Source: Oscillospiraceae bacterium (GTDB lineage Bacteria; Bacillota; Clostridia; Oscillospirales; Oscillospiraceae). From it: a DNA stretch of 64,000 nucleotides. Numbering within the stretch: position 1 is the stretch's first letter; each line of letters begins with the position of its first letter. The translations under genes were made by a program, and so were the position numbers. The notes under the pieces were generated by a model that was not told where the DNA came from, ran no database searches, and saw only the letters and a program-made list of their open reading frames with translations. Below are positions 62,001 to 64,000 of this stretch, piece after piece. The stretch covers positions 186,001 to 250,000 of the forward strand of contig CADBJU010000003.1 of the NCBI GenBank assembly GCA_902795045.1, given 5' to 3'.

Positions 62001-62326
62001 AGCAATGTTTTCGCATCCTCAACAGAATCCGCCCCTGTGTGCACAGCGGAATTTCTGTTTTTGCGTAGAAGATACAGGGTATTGTCAATGTCGCGCGGGA
62101 GCAGGCCGGCACGCTTCAGCAAACGAATGCGATTTGAATGCGTATTGTCATCGCTTGGTGCCGCAATGTGCTCAAACACCATGATTTCGTTCACAAGACG
62201 CTCTGCAAACATGCCAATCTTATAAATGCAGGCATTGGGATCAGAATATAAGTAGCTTTCCGCCGCTGCGCCTATTTGTGCCAGTGCTGGCCAGTACCGG
62301 TTTAAAAAATCAAAGTTGGATCTCAT
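59090..62326 (-). CDS. hsdR: type I restriction endonuclease subunit
   Basis: 1,078 residues, RBS AGAGG. An N-terminal DUF4145-like helical domain (about 1-130) and a coiled-coil segment precede the nuclease domain (KLVAVMDAKKMGEDVAATID, a D...D-x-K arrangement). Helicase motifs follow: MATGTGKTRTALGF, IIVDEAHRGYI, TATPALHT, VDLLTTGVDVP and QMMGRATRP. A C-terminal EcoEI_R_C-type region completes it. The order is hsdR-hsdM-hsdS with overlapping or 1-bp junctions. First gene of the long minus-strand defence operon that ends with DUF4238. Confidence 0.96.
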   Translation of the reverse strand: MRSNFDFLNRYWPALAQIGAAAESYLYSDPNACIYKIGMFAERLVNEIMVFEHIAAPSDDNTHSNRIRLLKRAGLLPRDIDNTLYLLRKNRNSAVHTGADSVEDAKTLLSLTYNLAVWFMETYGDWGFIAPAFVMPDENAQHDLEALLAEQEQKIKELTQRLEEVKTAASDSTKKERAKRAETVSAMMNWNEPQTRRLIDEQLRKAGWEADTQILRYSKGTRPVKGRNLAISEWPTNSAFQEHGYVDYAFFIGEKLVAVMDAKKMGEDVAATIDVQVKDYATHIREEDQAYVIGNWGSYQVPFLMASNGRAYLEQLRTKSGIWFLDARDPSNISYPIRNWFSPTDIEEKLKQDIGAANIALVESDDAFLTDPAGLNLRDYQVKAIHKATEAIRAGKQTALLAMATGTGKTRTALGFIYKMLEAKRFRRILFLVDRVSLGEQAMDKFKDVKLRDQLTLDQIYELRDIDDNEISADTKVSICTVQGLLKRTILAEKPDLMPGAFDLIIVDEAHRGYILDREMTEEEILYDSQDDYMSKYKQVIEYFDAVKVALTATPALHTTEIFGEPVYTYSYREAVIDGWLVDHDPPYIINTDFIVNKAQFKKGEHIAEYDPNTNELLNGAALEDEMDFDVSEFNRKIVLPDNTRKVLEEVSGYLNPEGREKTLIFAVNDAHADRIVDTLREIYRPFGISNDAILKITGKTAGGNKKKILQIIKQFENNQEPNIAVTVDLLTTGVDVPPICNLVFMRKVNSRILFEQMMGRATRPCPEIGKTHFNIFDAVRVYEDLDTTSSMKSVSVNKSMSELLEDLFRPDEANKQPIKDRILAKLQRKNNNLTDEQKYEVSERLGGKTIKAYVKELKSYTEEAFIQRCQQDTDFLLWVDGLKGKRRGHYYSDKEDTLLETTRGYGGTEKPKDYLEAFTAFVNENKDRIEAIRIACTKPSDMTRAQLRTLKIELDKASFTENSLNEAASSVKNERIVADIIAHVRQAVLNTPLVNHEDRVRAAFSKLTAAHHFNRMQLDLLEKIKTYMLHESILNVETFEAPAFKSEGGFARFNKKLNGQLVEIIREINTYIYGGAA

Positions 62327-62568
62327 GAGCCATTACCTCTATGAAGGATACTTTCTTGGGTATTGCAGTTATAATCGGCTTTTTACTATTTACACAGCTA
62401 TCTATACTCGGTTTGTACAATGTAGACTGTCACAATATAACACGAGTGTCAAAAGAGCCTATAATTTAACAAATATCATTATAACCCAAGTGGTATTCTG
62501 ATTCAACGCATTTTTCAGTTTCTGACAATCTTTCCAAATCGATATCGATCCCTTCGTCTCGTCCCCAT

Positions 62569-62651
62569 GAGAAAACGAAAGGCTTTCCACTTTCAAAAGC
62601 CTTTCGTTTTCTCTGTTTTCTGTGAGTATCGCAATGCTCACAGAAAACAGA
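62569..62651. repeat. two perfect adjoining hairpins
   Basis: 18-bp perfect stem GAGAAAACGAAAGGCTTT (62569-62586) with its complement at 62596-62613, then a 15-bp perfect stem TCTGTTTTCTGTGAG (62612-62626) with its complement at 62637-62651. The first looks like a terminator; the second has no U-tract. Confidence 0.75.
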
Positions 62652-62720
62652 TGGCGGCAGCGGCCATGTTCCCCCGCGATGAATATGGCACTGTCGGCAT
62701 CCGGGAGGGTTCCAAGGGAG

Positions 62721-62932
62721 GGCGGAGCCCGCCTTTGGCGAACGACCTTGCTTGCAAGGTCTAGTGAGTTATACCTTCCGGCGCACGGCTGGCGCTAAAG
62801 GTGGATGCGGCTTATGGGCATCCACCTCTCACGTCAGCCAGGGCGGAGGATTCTGCGAGCCACAGCGAGCAGAATGCTTCGCCCGATGAAGTCCGGGGAA
62901 TGATCTGACCGCAGTCAGATCGTTCCCCGGAC
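62721..62932. other. dense hairpin tract, candidate structured RNA or transfer/replication region
   Basis: Five successive stem-loops: GGCGG/CCGCC (62721-62733), GACCTTG/CAAGGTC (62744-62761), AGGTGGATGC/GCATCCACCT (62799-62827), GGGCG..ATTCTGC / GCAGAAT..CGCCC (62841-62884), and a 19-bp stem GTCCGGGGAATGATCTGAC (62891-62909) with an inverted copy at 62914-62932 (one mismatch). No convincing coding frame on either strand. Confidence 0.5.
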
Positions 62933-63033
62933 GGTGCGCCGGGAGGTATATAAATCCCCCGTCCCGCCGCAGCGATACCGCCGCCCCGGTTTCGCATACT
63001 GTTTCCCGTGTTGCTGTCAAAGTTGCCCCTTAC

Positions 63034-63147
63034 TGGTATCGTTTTCCCGGCAGTTGATACCAAAACTGTACTTGCAGGATATCATGCTTCCTGACCACGG
63101 CGGCCTTGATACCAGACTGAGCCTTCGCTGATACCGTATTGGTATCA
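63034..63147. repeat. five copies of TGATACC / GGTATCA in both orientations
   Basis: TGGTATC at 63034, TGATACCA at 63055 and 63107, TGATACC at 63129 and TTGGTATCA at 63139. They lie directly after the sigma-factor gene end, a density well above chance for a 7-mer in 114 bp. Possibly protein-binding iterons. Confidence 0.5.
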
Positions 63148-63861
63148 TTGTTGATCATGTTCGACATCAATCCAGTAATCAAGCGTGTCCCAGTGCAGGC
63201 CGGCTCTGAAATGTTGCAGCGCTTCCTGCTCAAGCTCATCCGCACGGGTACGGGTTATAAGGAAATGTTCAGCAGCTTTCCTTTGGGGTACTTCATCATC
63301 AAATGGATAACCAAAGCGATAGCAGAGGTACTTTCTTTCACGCGGCTCAAGAGAATTGACCGAGCGGCAGATTTCTTCCGATGATTCTCGCGCGATTACC
63401 TTCGGCTCTGGGCGTTTCTTATATTTGTCGGGGTACAGCTCCAAGATTGGCTCTTCGGAATCATCATCTTCTTGGGCCTTATCCTCCACCCGATAGCCCA
63501 TACGTTCTGTTTTGGTCGCTGTTTTGTATTTGCCTCGGAAGTCTTTGAGGCTGTTCTCGATACATTTCCCGGCATATGTTGTCAGCTTTATATTTCGCTC
63601 CGGGTCAAATGTCTTGATTGCTCTCCAAAATGCCACTCTTGCAGCCTGCATGAGATCATCAAAGTCAACGGAGTATTCCTGTATTGTGCGAAAAGATTTT
63701 TCATAAATATCACGCACTTTATCTGTGAGAAAAGCCTCATTACGCCAGATCAATACATCCATCGCATGCTTATTCTTAGCTTTTGCCAGTGCGCACAGAG
63801 CCTCGTTGCTGATCGTTTTCCACTCCGGCGGGACATACGGTTTTATTTCCAGATCTTTCAT
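63145..63861 (-). CDS. sigma-70-family RNA polymerase sigma factor of a mobile element
   Basis: 238 residues. Region 2-like block YSVDFDDLMQAARVAFWRAI, KTFDPERNIKLTTYAGKCIE, NSLKDFRGKYK; after an acidic linker, a region 4-like block SLEPRERKYLCYRFGYPFDD, ERKAAEHF-type HTH (PQRKAAEHFLITRTRADELE, QEALQHF). Sigma-like proteins of this size are common in Firmicute conjugative elements near their regulatory ends. The start overlaps the stop of a short upstream gene (ATGA). Its presence suggests that the element continues to the right of the window. Confidence 0.88.
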   Translation of the reverse strand: MKDLEIKPYVPPEWKTISNEALCALAKAKNKHAMDVLIWRNEAFLTDKVRDIYEKSFRTIQEYSVDFDDLMQAARVAFWRAIKTFDPERNIKLTTYAGKCIENSLKDFRGKYKTATKTERMGYRVEDKAQEDDDSEEPILELYPDKYKKRPEPKVIARESSEEICRSVNSLEPRERKYLCYRFGYPFDDEVPQRKAAEHFLITRTRADELEQEALQHFRAGLHWDTLDYWIDVEHDQQ

Positions 63862-63998
63862 TCTTTTTTCTGTGCGGCTATGCGCGCGATGCTGATGAAA
63901 GCGGACAGCAGCTCATCCGATATCCGATCGCTGATCTCCGGGAGATAGGCAAGGCTCTGCCTGAATCTCTCGGCAAATTCCTCCTCGGAGACTTGCAT
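63858..63998 (-). CDS. short protein upstream of the sigma factor
   Basis: 46 residues from an ATG at 63998: MQVSEEEFAERFRQSLAYLP, EISDRISDELLSAFISIARI, AAQKKE. Its TGA overlaps the sigma-factor ATG, so the two are coupled. It is helical, with no family recognised. Because only two bases precede the ATG in the window, the gene could be longer. Small helical proteins next to element-borne sigma factors are often regulators, but nothing in this sequence proves it. Confidence 0.6.
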   Translation of the reverse strand: MQVSEEEFAERFRQSLAYLPEISDRISDELLSAFISIARIAAQKKE

Positions 63999-64000
63999 GA

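Noticed and set aside
62812-63063. Minus-strand frames over the hairpin tract
   Set aside because: Composition dictated by palindromes, no RBS, no family resemblance.

Overview
The window comes from a high-GC-leaning Firmicute, most likely a gut Clostridia of the Oscillospirales type. This is inferred from AGGAG-type ribosome binding sites, sigma-A-like promoters, double-glycine peptides, TnpV/DUF6809-type transposon genes and the carbohydrate gene repertoire. No rRNA or complete tRNA gene is present, so the species cannot be fixed.

Left part (1-11.3 kb). A minus-strand operon for raffinose-family oligosaccharides encodes a solute-binding protein, two MalFG-type permeases, a YesL-like membrane protein, a GH36 alpha-galactosidase and a GH32 sucrase (cut by the window edge). 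A LacI-family regulator is divergent from it, with dyad operators and a good promoter in between. Next is an unusual amino-acid ABC system: one protein fuses three substrate-binding modules to the permease, and its ATPase carries a GHKL (RsbW-like) C-terminal domain.

Centre (11.6-40.6 kb). There is a beta-propeller/Y_Y_Y/HD-GYP receptor, a three-part GH5-cellulose synthase-PilZ-like fusion, an MscS channel with two extracytoplasmic sensor regions, and a duplicated DUF308 membrane protein. They are followed by a membrane-anchored carboxylesterase-like protein that has lost its catalytic residues, directly coupled to a CARF-HEPN (Csm6/Csx1/TM1812-like) protein with no CRISPR locus nearby. Then come a heterodimeric ABC exporter, a GH31 glycosidase, a secreted phosphatase-DUF218 fusion, a PepSY peptide with a double-glycine leader, a 1,345-residue secreted repeat protein and two further paralogous double-glycine peptides (one only 59 residues). 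A shared promoter-like motif precedes the PepSY peptide and one of the others.

Right part (41.5-64 kb). Two 87-bp direct repeats (84/87 identical) at 41.48 and 50.20 kb each contain the 3' 45 nt of a tRNA-Pro(GGG) gene plus its terminator. They bracket an 8.7-kb integrated element carrying a tyrosine integrase, XRE repressor, serine recombinase, SprT-like protease and phage-like replication genes. Neither repeat has the 5' half of the tRNA, so a second element probably begins at 50.29 kb and runs past the window end. That segment carries TnpV, a type I restriction-modification operon (hsdR-hsdM-hsdS) continuing into a Septu-like ATPase/HNH pair and DUF2971 and DUF4238 proteins, a tract of strong hairpins, and a sigma-70-family factor typical of conjugative elements.

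The most interesting candidates for undescribed biology are the pseudoesterase/CARF-HEPN pair, the co-regulated double-glycine peptide set, the GH5-GT2-PilZ fusion, the ABC-ATPase/GHKL fusion and the composite defence operon.
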